A stretch of 64,000 nucleotides of DNA from Burkholderia multivorans ATCC BAA-247 (lineage in GTDB: Bacteria; Pseudomonadota; Gammaproteobacteria; Burkholderiales; Burkholderiaceae): positions 248,001 through 312,000 of the forward strand of contig NZ_CP009830.1 in NCBI RefSeq assembly GCF_000959525.1, written 5' to 3'. How positions within the stretch are numbered: position 1 is the stretch's first letter; each line of letters starts with the position of its first letter. The position numbers and the translations under genes were made by a program. The notes below the pieces were generated by a model that was given only the letters and a program-made list of their open reading frames with translations, was not told the origin of the DNA and did not search any database. Below are positions 17,296-25,822 of the stretch, one piece after another.

Positions 17296-18581
17296 CACGG
17301 GATTTTTCTGATATGGCAATTCGACAACAACAGCGTCCGGTGCCGCCCGCGGGCGCGCCGGCGATTCCGCTGCGCGCATGGTCGGTGCTGGCCGGCAGCA
17401 CGCTCGCGTTCATCGTGTGTTTCGTCGTGTGGATGATGTTCGGCGTGCTCGGCGTGCAGCTGCGCACGGAGCTCGGGCTGAACAGCACGGAATTCGGCCT
17501 GCTGACCTCGACGCCGGTGCTGACCGGCGCGCTGATGCGGCTGCCGCTCGGCACGTGGACCGACCGCTTCGGCGGCCGGATCGTGATGACGGCGCTGCTC
17601 GTCGTGTGTGCGCTGCCGGTCTATCTCGTGAGCTACGCGAATGCGCTGTGGCAGTTTCTCGTGATCGGCTTGTTTCTCGGCTGCGTCGGCGCATCGTTCG
17701 CGGTCGGCACGCCGTATGTCGCGCGTTTCTTTCCGCCCGAGCGGCGCGGGCTCGCGATGGGCGTGTTCGGCGCAGGCACCTGCGGCGCGGCCGTGAACCT
17801 GTTCGTCACGCCGCTGCTGCTGTCCGCATACGGCTGGCGCACGGTGCCGCGCGTCTACGCGGTCGCGCTGCTCGTCACGGCCGCAATCTTCTGGCTGATG
17901 TCCGCGCGCGATCCGGGCGCGGGCAAGGCGGCCGGATCGTGGGTCGATTCGTTCAAGGTGCTGCGCGATCCGCGCGTGTGGCGGCTCTGCCAGTACTACT
18001 CGATCACGTTCGGCGGCTTTACCGCGCTGTCGCTGTGGATTCCGCAGTACCTGAAAGCCGAATACGGAATGTCGCTCGTGATGGCGTCCGCGTTCGCGGC
18101 CGGCTTCTCGCTGCCGGGCTCGGTGCTGCGCGCGCTCGGTGGCGCGCTCGCCGACCGCTTCGGCGCGCATGCCGTCACCTGGTGGGGGCTGTGGGTCGCG
18201 TGGATTTGCCTCTTCCTGCTGTCGTATCCGGCAACCGACTTCGTGATTCATACGATCGACGGCACGGCGGCGATCAACGTGTCGATGCCGGTCGCCGGCT
18301 TTGTCGCGCTGACGTTCGTGCTCGGCGCGGTGTTCGCGCTCGGGATGGCGTCGACCTTCAAGTACGTCGCCGACGACTTCCCGGACAACATGGGCGTCGT
18401 GACCGGCATCGTCGGCCTTGCGGGCGGGCTCGGCGGCTTCCTGCTGCCGATCCTGTTCGGGCTGCTGCTCGATCTGCTGCGCGTGCGCACGACCTGCTTC
18501 ATGTTGCTGTACGGCGTCGTGTGGGTGTCGCTGATCCTGATCTATCTGTCCGAAGTGCGGCGCACGCCCGTCACGGGCTGA
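17292..18581 (+). CDS. narK: Nitrate/nitrite transporter, MFS family
   Basis: About 429 residues with 12 hydrophobic segments. NarK signatures include GVQLRTELGLNSTEFGLLTS, the MFS loop GTWTDRFGGR, a glycine-rich motif GVFGAGTCGAAVN and a second one GIVGLAGGLGGFLLP, as in nitrate-nitrite porters. The start at 17292 overlaps the preceding stop; the ATG at 17313 is an alternative giving 422 residues. Imports nitrate or exchanges it for nitrite. Placed last in the operon, with two hairpins after the stop. Confidence 0.94.
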   Translation: MTRDFSDMAIRQQQRPVPPAGAPAIPLRAWSVLAGSTLAFIVCFVVWMMFGVLGVQLRTELGLNSTEFGLLTSTPVLTGALMRLPLGTWTDRFGGRIVMTALLVVCALPVYLVSYANALWQFLVIGLFLGCVGASFAVGTPYVARFFPPERRGLAMGVFGAGTCGAAVNLFVTPLLLSAYGWRTVPRVYAVALLVTAAIFWLMSARDPGAGKAAGSWVDSFKVLRDPRVWRLCQYYSITFGGFTALSLWIPQYLKAEYGMSLVMASAFAAGFSLPGSVLRALGGALADRFGAHAVTWWGLWVAWICLFLLSYPATDFVIHTIDGTAAINVSMPVAGFVALTFVLGAVFALGMASTFKYVADDFPDNMGVVTGIVGLAGGLGGFLLPILFGLLLDLLRVRTTCFMLLYGVVWVSLILIYLSEVRRTPVTG

Positions 18582-18585
18582 GGCG

Positions 18586-18619
18586 GTCGCCGCCTGCGGC
18601 GACGCGCTGCCGGCAGCGC
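18586..18619 (+). terminator. Tandem hairpins after narK
   Basis: GTCGCCGC (18586-18593) pairs with GCGGCGAC (18596-18603), and immediately after it GCGCTGCCGGCAGCGC (18604-18619) is a perfect 16-bp palindrome. They follow the narK stop by 5 nt. There is no T-run. Confidence 0.5.
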
Positions 18620-18689
18620 GCGCCGTATCGCGACGGGCGCCGCGCCGCATGCGTTTTCTGTCGCGCGCAGTTCTGTCAAACTGGCGCCC

Positions 18690-20417
18690 ATGAAACCGCG
18701 CGTCACGCTCCTGTCTTCCTCCGATCCCGTCCCTGCGCCCGCAGGCTTTCCCGATGCCGACGAACTCGCCGCGCTGCGCGCGTGGTATGCGGGGATGCCC
18801 GTGCGCGATGCGGTCGAGCGCTATCTGCCCGACCGCCTCGGCAACGGTCGCTCGGCGCGCGGCGTGATCGGCGGCATTCGCCGACGGCTCGTGCGGATCG
18901 CGCGCGAGGTCGGCCGCCCCGATCTCGCGACGTGTCTTGCGCATCCCGACGGTGAGCGTTTACGGGAAGCGAAGGCCGCAACCGACGCGATCGGCGTGCT
19001 GCGGCATGCGCGCGCGCCGGTGCCGCAGATCGGCGACGCGATCGATGCGTGGCTGCCCGCGCGCGCGGTCGCCGCGCTGCGCGCGCACGGGATCGCGACG
19101 CTTGCCGATCTGACCGTGCGGATTCCGCGCCGGCGTCAGTGGTGGAAGGCGATCGCGGGCCTCGGCCTTGCCGGTGCGCGGCGCATCGAGGCGTTCTTCG
19201 CCGCGCATCCGGCGCTGACCGAGCGTGCGCGCGCGCTGATTGCCGCGACGCCGCGCGGCACGATCGTCCCGTGGGAGCAGTTGAAGCTGCCGCACGAAGT
19301 CGACGGATCGGCCGGCACGTTCCGCGCACCGCGCGCGACCTGCACGCTCGACGCCGACAACGATTACGCGGCCGTGCATGCGTGGCTGTCGCTGCACGAG
19401 TCGGCCGCGACGCGGCGCGCATACCGGAAGGAAGCGGAGCGGCTGATCCTGTGGGCAATCGTCGAGCGCGGCCGTGCGCTGTCGTCGCTGACGACCGAAG
19501 ACGCGCTCGCGTATCGCACGTTCCTGCGGCGGCCGACGCCGCACGAGCGCTGGATCGGGCCCGTGCGGCCACGCGGCGCGCCGGACTGGCGGCCGTTTTC
19601 CGGCGCGCTGTCGGCGCGCTCGGCCGCGTATGCGCTCTCGGTGCTCGGCGCGATGTTCCGCTGGCTGATCGAGCAGCGCTACGTGCTCGCGAATCCGTTC
19701 GCCGGCGTGAAGGTGCGCGACACGCGCGGCGCGAGCGCGCTCGATACGTCGCACGCGTTTACCGAAGGCGAATGGCTGCTGGTGCGGACGATCGCCGACG
19801 GACTCGAGTTCCGCAAGACCGACGTGCCGGCCGCCGCATGGACGCCGGCGGCCGCGCAGCGGCTGCGCTTCATCCTTGATTTCGGCTATGCGACCGGGCT
19901 GCGCGCGAGCGAACTGGTCGGCGCGACGCTCGGCGACATCGACACCGATGCGCACGGCGACGCGTGGCTGAAAGTCGTCGGTAAAGGCAGCAAGGCGGCG
20001 CGCGTCGCGTTGCCGCCGCTCGCGCGGACGGCGCTCGATCGCTATCTGGTCGCACGCCGATTACCGGTCACGCCGGTTCGCTGGCGGCCCGACACGCCGC
20101 TAATTCCGCGGCTCACCGAGGACGGCGCGGCGCCGATCACGAGCGTGCGGCTGTGGAAGGTGATGCAGCGCTTCTTCGTGCAGACGGCCGATCTCATCGA
20201 AGCGGACAATCCGGCGCTCGCACAGAAGCTGCGGCAGGCGAGCCCGCACTGGATGCGCCACACGCATGCGACGCATGCGCTCGCGCGCGGCGCGGAACTG
20301 ACGACCGTGCGCGACAACCTGCGCCACGCGTCGATCTCGACGACGTCGATCTATCTGCACGGCGACGACGTAAAGCGTGCGCGGCAGATGGCCAGTGCGT
20401 TCGCGGCGGACAAGTGA
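18690..20417 (+). CDS. Tyrosine recombinase/integrase with N-terminal extension
   Basis: 575-residue DNA strand-exchange enzyme of the phage-integrase family. The C-terminal catalytic domain shows Arg in TGLRASELVGA, Lys in VVGKGSKAAR, HWMRHTHATH (H-x-x-R), the His of DNLRHASISTTS and Tyr in TSIYLHGDD. The SAM-like core-binding domain is around 235-345. The first about 200 residues are an additional domain (WYAGMPVRDAVERYLPDRLG) resembling the DUF3701 module seen on chromosomal integrases. No att repeats, tRNA or phage genes are adjacent, so it is an orphan chromosomal recombinase. Confidence 0.9.
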   Translation: MKPRVTLLSSSDPVPAPAGFPDADELAALRAWYAGMPVRDAVERYLPDRLGNGRSARGVIGGIRRRLVRIAREVGRPDLATCLAHPDGERLREAKAATDAIGVLRHARAPVPQIGDAIDAWLPARAVAALRAHGIATLADLTVRIPRRRQWWKAIAGLGLAGARRIEAFFAAHPALTERARALIAATPRGTIVPWEQLKLPHEVDGSAGTFRAPRATCTLDADNDYAAVHAWLSLHESAATRRAYRKEAERLILWAIVERGRALSSLTTEDALAYRTFLRRPTPHERWIGPVRPRGAPDWRPFSGALSARSAAYALSVLGAMFRWLIEQRYVLANPFAGVKVRDTRGASALDTSHAFTEGEWLLVRTIADGLEFRKTDVPAAAWTPAAAQRLRFILDFGYATGLRASELVGATLGDIDTDAHGDAWLKVVGKGSKAARVALPPLARTALDRYLVARRLPVTPVRWRPDTPLIPRLTEDGAAPITSVRLWKVMQRFFVQTADLIEADNPALAQKLRQASPHWMRHTHATHALARGAELTTVRDNLRHASISTTSIYLHGDDVKRARQMASAFAADK

Positions 20418-20778
20418 GCATCGGGCGCGCCCGTTTTTCGGGCGGCGGCGTGCAGCGCGGGGGACGCTCGATGGGGGCGGGCGACGGCGGCTCGTCGGCG
20501 CTCGGCCGATGCCGCGGTGAAACGCCGTCTCGACGATCCGGACCCGGTACATTGCCCATTTTATGGGCGCGCCGTGCAAACCCAGGCGGGACAAGGGAGA
20601 GCGCCGGTTTTCCACATGGTTGTCCAGTGAAACTGTGGATAGCACGACGGCGTGCGGCGCCCGCCCGATCGCCGATCCTTGCGTGCGATGAAACTCGGGC
20701 GGGCGCATCGCTGTCGATCCGGGCGTATGCTGTCCGTTTGATGCGCAGCCCTGTCGCGCAACCTGCTGGAGCACATGA
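20418..20778. other. Intergenic region with hairpin and paired DnaA-box-like sites
   Basis: 361 bases without a gene. GCCCAT/ATGGGC (20554-20568) is a 6-bp stem with a TTT loop. TTTTCCACA (20608-20616) and TGTGGATAG (20634-20642) are each 8 of 9 matches to the DnaA box in inverted orientation, 26 nt apart. The rest is nondescript. Confidence 0.4.
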
Positions 20779-21690
20779 ATGGAGCTATCCGAACGCCTGC
20801 GCCCGGTGCGGTTCGCCGGGCTTGCCGCGCGCGCGCTCGTCGCGCTCTGCTGTATCGCCTCGAGCGCCCTGTCGTTCGGCGCCGACGGCGCCGCCGCGCT
20901 GCTCGAGCGCTATCGCAGCCTCGGCGATCAACTGAAGAACAACCCGTTCCACCGCCCGCTGTACCTTGAATCCTCGGAAGCGGCATCGACGCTGAAGGGC
21001 GACATCTACGCGGTGGTCGACTATCCGTTCCAGGTGGTGAACGGCAAGCTCAACGATCCTGCGCAGGGCCCGGCGAACTGGTGCGCGGTGCTGATCCTGC
21101 ATCTGAACACGAAGTATTGCCATGCGTCGTCCGGCGGCAACGGCGCGGTGCTCGACGTGAATATCGGACGCAAGACCGAGCAGAAACTGTCGGACACGTA
21201 CCGGCTGCAGTTTCGCTATCGCGTCGCGGCCGCGACACCCGATTATTTCCAGGTCGACCTGACTGCCGACAGCGGGCCGATGAGCACGAAGGATTACCGG
21301 ATCGCGCTGGAAGCCGTGCCGCTCGGCGAGTCGCGTACGTTTTTGCATCTGACGTATTCGTACGGCTTCGGCACGGTCGGCCGGCTCGCGATGAAGACGT
21401 ACCTGTCGACGATCGGCAGCGACAAGGTCGGCTTCACGACCGTCGCCGATGCGTCGGGCGGCAAGCCGCACTATGTCGGCGGCGTGCGCGGGCTGCTCGA
21501 GCGCAACACGATGCGCTACTACCTCGCGATCGACGCGTATCTCGCGACGCTCGACAAGCCGCTCGACCAGCGTCTCGTGCGCTGGTTCGACGCGACCGAG
21601 CAGTATCCGCGGCAACTGCACGAGGTCGATCGCAGCGACTATCTGCAGATGAAGGCGCAGGAAGTGCAGCGGCAGCAGACGGCGCGGTAG
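20779..21690 (+). CDS. Conserved exported protein, function unknown
   Basis: 303 residues with an N-terminal signal peptide (AARALVALCCIASSALSFGADG, cleavage near residue 34), so probably periplasmic. The body is beta-rich (KGDIYAVVDYPF, YRLQFRYRV, YFQVDLTADSGP), reminiscent of lipid- or START-like binding folds, with a helical C-terminus (DRSDYLQMKAQEVQRQQ). I do not recognise a named family. GGAG at 20768-20771 supports the ATG at 20779. It is a single-gene unit convergent with hipA. Confidence 0.72.
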   Translation: MELSERLRPVRFAGLAARALVALCCIASSALSFGADGAAALLERYRSLGDQLKNNPFHRPLYLESSEAASTLKGDIYAVVDYPFQVVNGKLNDPAQGPANWCAVLILHLNTKYCHASSGGNGAVLDVNIGRKTEQKLSDTYRLQFRYRVAAATPDYFQVDLTADSGPMSTKDYRIALEAVPLGESRTFLHLTYSYGFGTVGRLAMKTYLSTIGSDKVGFTTVADASGGKPHYVGGVRGLLERNTMRYYLAIDAYLATLDKPLDQRLVRWFDATEQYPRQLHEVDRSDYLQMKAQEVQRQQTAR

Positions 21691-21779
21691 CGGGCAACCG
21701 CGCGCCGCGCCGCGCATGCCCTGCACGCGGGTTCGACGCACGACACGCAGCGCGCGGCGCCGCGAACGGCGCGCGACCG

Positions 21780-23102
21780 TCAGCGCGGCCGCAGCCGCTC
21801 GACCATCTCCTGTATCACGATGTGCCGGATCGCGCGCAGCAGATGCATCTCGCCGCCGAGCGTCGCGGTCAGCTCGGGGCGCGCATCGCGCATCGCATCG
21901 TTGTCGCGCGCGACCTCGGCGAGCAGCGCGTCCGCGTGCGCCGGTATCTGCGCGACGAGCGTGTCGAGATGGCGCTGCGCGGTCGCGCGCGTGAGGCCGA
22001 GCGCCGCGCCGGCCCGTTCGAGCACGTCGCGCGTGAAATCCGCATAGCGCTGCACGCCCGCGACCGGCCGTGTGAATTCCGTCAGATCGGGCCAGCGGCC
22101 GCGCGCACTGTACGCGGCGGTTTCGTAGACGCTGTCGCACAGCAGATCGTAGTGCGGTGCGAGTGTGAGCCCGCTGTCGCCGACGATGAAGCTGAGATTC
22201 TTCAGATGCGAATCGCCGTTGCCGACGATCACGCAGAACACGAGCCAGCGAAAGATCCGCAGCCGCACCGGCGCCGGCGCGCGGCACGCGTTCGCGAGTG
22301 CGGCCAGCGCGTCGAGCGACCAGCCCGTGTACTTCATCGTCGCGGGCAGGTTCAGCACCTGGCAGCCGTCGATCGCGTGGCGCCGTTCGACGCCCGCGTC
22401 GGTGTCGACGCGATCGAAACGACGGATCACGTAGACCGGCGCAGGCACGTAGCGGCGCTCGACGTCGGGCACGTCGAGGCCGACGCGGCGCGCGAGCGTC
22501 ATCACGAACCATTCGTTGACGACCGAATGCGGATAGTCGTGCGCGTGCGGATGATTGGGCTTCAGGATATGCGTCGAGACGGCCTGCCCGCTCGGCTCGA
22601 ACAGACGGCCGTCGCGCAGCACGACCGGCAGCTTGTGCTGCGCGCCGGCGAGCGACATCTTCTTCGGCGCGTCGTGCGTGAGCGGCACGGCAGGTAGCGC
22701 GCGGATGCGCGCGTCGAGCGCGGCCGCATCGAGCGGGCGCAGCGTCGTGTCGTCGTCCGCCGCGTCGTCGGGCAGGCGCAGCGTGACCGAGCCGGCCGAT
22801 TCGCGCCCGTAATGCTCGAGCAGTGCGAACGCATCGCCGATGTCGGGCAGCCCCGCGTCGCGCGCAAGCAGCGCACGCACGGCCTCCTCGGGCAGCAGAT
22901 TGTCGAAGTACCACTGAACGGGACGCGTCGTCGCGCCGTCGCGCAGCATGTCGGCCTGCAGCGGCAGGTGCGGACTCAGTGAGAAGCGCGCCGGATGCGC
23001 GAGCCACGACGGCGCGTATTCGAACGCCCACAGGTTGCGGTTTTCGTGCAGCGTGCCGATCGGCTCGGCGCCGATCGCCGCAATCAGCGCGCGTTCAGTC
23101 AT
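21780..23102 (-). CDS. hipA: HipA-type serine/threonine kinase toxin
   Basis: 440-residue kinase of type II toxin-antitoxin modules; E. coli HipA phosphorylates glutamyl-tRNA synthetase and causes persistence. Visible are the autophosphorylated-serine loop (KKMSLAGAQHKLPVV), the catalytic loop GNGDSHLKNLSF, the metal-binding APHYDLL, and the N-terminal DNLLPEEAVRALLA motif. Overlaps the antitoxin gene by 8 bp. Full length with no damaged motif, so it should be active. Confidence 0.93.
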   Translation of the reverse strand: MTERALIAAIGAEPIGTLHENRNLWAFEYAPSWLAHPARFSLSPHLPLQADMLRDGATTRPVQWYFDNLLPEEAVRALLARDAGLPDIGDAFALLEHYGRESAGSVTLRLPDDAADDDTTLRPLDAAALDARIRALPAVPLTHDAPKKMSLAGAQHKLPVVLRDGRLFEPSGQAVSTHILKPNHPHAHDYPHSVVNEWFVMTLARRVGLDVPDVERRYVPAPVYVIRRFDRVDTDAGVERRHAIDGCQVLNLPATMKYTGWSLDALAALANACRAPAPVRLRIFRWLVFCVIVGNGDSHLKNLSFIVGDSGLTLAPHYDLLCDSVYETAAYSARGRWPDLTEFTRPVAGVQRYADFTRDVLERAGAALGLTRATAQRHLDTLVAQIPAHADALLAEVARDNDAMRDARPELTATLGGEMHLLRAIRHIVIQEMVERLRPR

Positions 23103-23646
23103 GCGAGGCCTCGCCGTCGTTCGTGCGCGCGGCGGGCGGCGGCGCTTCGCCGGCCTCGGCGAGCACGCGGTGCGCGATGTCGAGCGCGCGCGACGCGCCG
23201 GCGTCGGCGCGCTTGCCCGAGCGTGCGCTGCGCGGCGCGGTGCCGGCCGCGAGCACGAGCCGCGCGGCCGCGAGCACGCGCGCATCCGTCGTGCGTTCGC
23301 CCGCACGCCGGTCGGACGCCGGCGCGGCCGCGTCGGCGCGCAGCAGCAGACGCTCGGCCGCGCGCCGCGCGCGGATCTCGGCGCGCTGCGCGGCGCGCGC
23401 GGACTGGCGTTCGAGCAGCTCACCGCTGACGTCCGGCAGGTCGACCACGACCTGCACGCCGAGCCCTTGCAGGATCTGGAAGACCTTGCCCCACTGGACG
23501 GTGTCCGCGCCGCGCTCGGCCTTCACCATGAACGACTCGCTGACGCCGACGCTGCCGGCCGCGTCGTCCTGGCGCAACTGCTGCGCCTTGCGTGCGGCGC
23601 GGATCACGCCGCCGATGTCGGACGCCTGTTCGATCGTGTAACGCAT
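23095..23646 (-). CDS. hipB: HipB-type antitoxin/autorepressor
   Basis: 183 residues. The first about 75 form an XRE helix-turn-helix domain (IGGVIRAARKAQQLRQDDAAGSVGVSESFMVKAERG) followed by the short strand GVQVVVDLP seen in HipB. Residues about 85-183 are an unusual Arg/Ala-rich extension with no counterpart in E. coli HipB (88 residues). Forms the hipBA operon with the toxin. Three 24-bp repeats in its promoter are the likely operators. Confidence 0.88.
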   Translation of the reverse strand: MRYTIEQASDIGGVIRAARKAQQLRQDDAAGSVGVSESFMVKAERGADTVQWGKVFQILQGLGVQVVVDLPDVSGELLERQSARAAQRAEIRARRAAERLLLRADAAAPASDRRAGERTTDARVLAAARLVLAAGTAPRSARSGKRADAGASRALDIAHRVLAEAGEAPPPAARTNDGEASHD

Positions 23647-23692
23647 GGAGCACTCCGGTGACGGCCGCGACACGCGCAGCCGTGGCGGACAA

Positions 23693-23815
23693 AAAACTGT
23701 ACGAACGAGCAGTATTGCACGTCGACGCCGAAATTCAAGTGAAAACCGTGCGATCGGCAAGTTTTCGACATTCATCGAGGGCTTCGGATGAAAAACCGTG
23801 CAATCGAACAGTTTT
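23693..23815 (-). repeat. Three HipB operator-like repeats
   Basis: Three 24-nt imperfect palindromes at 23693-23716, 23742-23765 and 23792-23815. Each has a left arm AAAACYGT and a right end GTTTT or GTATT; spacing is 49 and 50 bp. The second and third share AAAACCGTGC. The promoter-proximal copy overlaps the predicted hip -10. Confidence 0.7.
23711..23738 (-). promoter_or_regulatory. hipBA promoter
   Basis: Read on the minus strand: TTGAAT (23738-23733), 16 nt, AATACT (23716-23711). The -10 lies inside the first operator repeat, as expected for autorepression. The start codon of hipB is about 65 nt downstream. Confidence 0.5.
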
Positions 23816-23844
23816 ATCGCCTTGCACGCGCCGAATCCTAAGAT

Positions 23845-23883
23845 GTACAGTTCGGCGCCGATGCATGTCGCGCGAAACTGTAC
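23845..23883 (+). promoter_or_regulatory. Inverted repeat upstream of the MocR gene
   Basis: GTACAGTT (23845-23852) and AACTGTAC (23876-23883) are perfect inverted copies, 31 bp centre to centre. AACTGTAC also occurs in the hip operator at 23695-23702. CGCGAAACTGT (23871-23881) recurs upstream of the second MocR paralogue at 51696-51706. Confidence 0.45.
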
Positions 23884-24120
23884 TCTTGTCTGTGTGCCCG
23901 ATGTGTGTACGCGCGGCCGGCTGTTCTGCTTTTAAGCTTCCATCATCAAGTACACAGTGCCGCCGATCCTGCCGTCCCGGATCCACCGGCATCGATAGAC
24001 GGAGGTCAGGGTGATGGAAAAGGCAAAACCGGAGTGGTACGCCGCGCTTCGCGGCGGCGCCGCGCACCGCCGCCACGCGCGCGGCGGCGTGGCGGGCATG
24101 CGCGCGGCACGGAGCGCGCG

Positions 24121-25545
24121 ATGAAGCTCTACGAAAAGCTCGCGGACGACATCGAGCGCTTGATCCGCCAGGGCGTGTACCGGCACGGCGACCGCATACC
24201 GTCGGTGCGTCAGGCAAGCCAGCAGCATCGGATCAGCATCACGACCGTGCTGCATGCGTACCTGCTGCTCGAAAGCCGCGGCTTGCTCGAAAGTCGGCCG
24301 CAGTCGGGCTACTTCGTGAACCTGCGCCGCGACGACGCGCATGCGCCGGTGCGCGAACTGCGTGCGTCGAAGCCGATCGCGATCTCGTCGTCGGTCGACG
24401 TGAGCCGGCTCGTGCTGTCGACGCTGCGCTCGATCGGCACGGACGACGCGGTGCCGCTCGGCTCGCCGTATCCGGACCCGAGCCTGTTTCCGTTCGAGAA
24501 GCTGAACCGCTACGCGTATGCGGCCGGGCGCGACAAGTCGCTGTGGGGCGTGACCGACGGGCTGCCGCCCGGCCATCCGCGGCTGATCCGGCAGATCGCG
24601 CGGCGCTACCTCGAAAACGGCATGTCGGTCGATCCGAACGAGATCATCGTGACGGTGGGCGCGACGGAGGCGATCAACCTCTGTCTGCAGGCGGTCGCCA
24701 AACCGGGCGACACGATCGCGGTGGAGTCGCCGACGTTCTACGCGATGCTGCACGCGATCGAGCGAATGGGGATGAAGGCGATCGAGGTCGCGACGCATCC
24801 GGAATACGGGATCGACATCGCGGCGCTGGCGGCGATCGCGAAGTCGCAGCCGATCGCTGCGTGCATGGTGATGCCGAACTTCCAGAATCCGTTGGGCTTC
24901 CAGATGCCGGACGAGCGCAAGCGCGAGCTGGTCGAGTTCGCCACGCGCGCGAACATGCCGCTGATCGAGAACGGCGTGTACAACGAACTGTATTTCGGCG
25001 ACTCGCATCCGAGCACGCTGAAGTCCTACGAGCGCAGCGGCATCGTGCTGCACTGTTCGTCGTTCTCGAAGAGCCTGACGGCCGCGTACCGGATCGGCTG
25101 GGCGCTGCCGGGCCGCTATCGCGATCAGGTCGAGAAGCTGAAGTTTCTGAACACGCTCGCGACACCGTCGCTGCCGCAGCTCGCGATTGCGGAGTTTCTC
25201 GAACGCGACGGCTACGAGCATCACCTGCGGCGCTTGCGCAAGGCCTATGCGCAGCAGGCGAACCTGATGCGCGCGATGGTGTCGCGCTTCTTTCCGGAAG
25301 GCACGCGCATCTCGAGCCCGGCCGGCGGCTACGTGCTGTGGATCGAGCTGCCCGCGCAGGTCGACGCGATGCGGCTGTATCAGCTCGCGCTCGACGAAGG
25401 GATCACGATCGGGCCCGGCTACATGTTCTCGATCACCGACAACTATCGAAACTTCATCCGGCTGAACTACAGCAGCCCGTGGTCGCCGGAAATCGAGCAG
25501 GCCGTGATTACGGTCGGCAAGCTGGCCGCCGGTTGCGTGCGCTGA
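24121..25545 (+). CDS. MocR-type regulator (GntR-HTH + aminotransferase fold), copy 1
   Basis: 474 residues: a GntR winged helix at about 1-70 (DDIERLIRQGVYRHGDRIPSVRQ) joined to a fold-type I aminotransferase domain. The PLP lysine is Lys317 (SSFSKSLTA); NFQNPLG holds the ring-stacking asparagine. The aspartate that normally contacts the PLP ring nitrogen is Asn284 (IENGVY), so catalysis is doubtful and the domain is probably a sensor. The ATG at 24121 matches the domain start; the upstream open frame is noise. It is divergent from hipBA. A 97%-identical copy lies at 51916-53340. Confidence 0.9.
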   Translation: MKLYEKLADDIERLIRQGVYRHGDRIPSVRQASQQHRISITTVLHAYLLLESRGLLESRPQSGYFVNLRRDDAHAPVRELRASKPIAISSSVDVSRLVLSTLRSIGTDDAVPLGSPYPDPSLFPFEKLNRYAYAAGRDKSLWGVTDGLPPGHPRLIRQIARRYLENGMSVDPNEIIVTVGATEAINLCLQAVAKPGDTIAVESPTFYAMLHAIERMGMKAIEVATHPEYGIDIAALAAIAKSQPIAACMVMPNFQNPLGFQMPDERKRELVEFATRANMPLIENGVYNELYFGDSHPSTLKSYERSGIVLHCSSFSKSLTAAYRIGWALPGRYRDQVEKLKFLNTLATPSLPQLAIAEFLERDGYEHHLRRLRKAYAQQANLMRAMVSRFFPEGTRISSPAGGYVLWIELPAQVDAMRLYQLALDEGITIGPGYMFSITDNYRNFIRLNYSSPWSPEIEQAVITVGKLAAGCVR

Positions 25546-25566
25546 CCGACGCGCGGCGCGAGCCGC

Positions 25567-25647
25567 TCAGCGCAGCGACCACACGCCCCAGATCGCGATC
25601 AGCAGGCCGACGCCGAGGCCGCAGCCGAGCAGCAGGTAGGTTTCCAT
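25567..25647 (-). CDS. Possible 26-residue membrane peptide
   Basis: METYLLLGCGLGVGLLIAIW followed by GVWSLR: one hydrophobic helix, no other feature. Single-helix microproteins of this size exist as subunits of bd oxidases and other complexes, but this is not a CydX sequence. The Shine-Dalgarno is poor. It sits between the MocR gene and a TauE remnant and could itself be debris. Confidence 0.25.
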   Translation of the reverse strand: METYLLLGCGLGVGLLIAIWGVWSLR

Positions 25648-25822
25648 GTCGAATCTCTGAAGTGGCACGATGCCGGCGATGCGGCCGACCTGCGCATCGT
25701 ACGCTTGCGAGCTTTCAGAACCCATGCGCACGCGCCGCCGAATCGCGCTCGCGTGCGGCAGCGCCGTCGGCTGCCGTCCCCGGCGCGGTCGGTGTCGGCG
25801 TGTGCGGTCGCACGCCGGATTC

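Noticed and set aside
18690-20417. Integrative element or prophage starting at the integrase
   Set aside because: No cargo, phage genes, tRNA or direct repeats, and composition does not change.
20608-20642. Replication origin
   Set aside because: Two DnaA-box-like sites alone; no AT-rich region, parAB, dnaA or rep gene nearby.
23693-23815. CRISPR array from the repeated 24-mers
   Set aside because: Only three imperfect palindromic copies confined to a promoter, no cas genes; better explained as operators.
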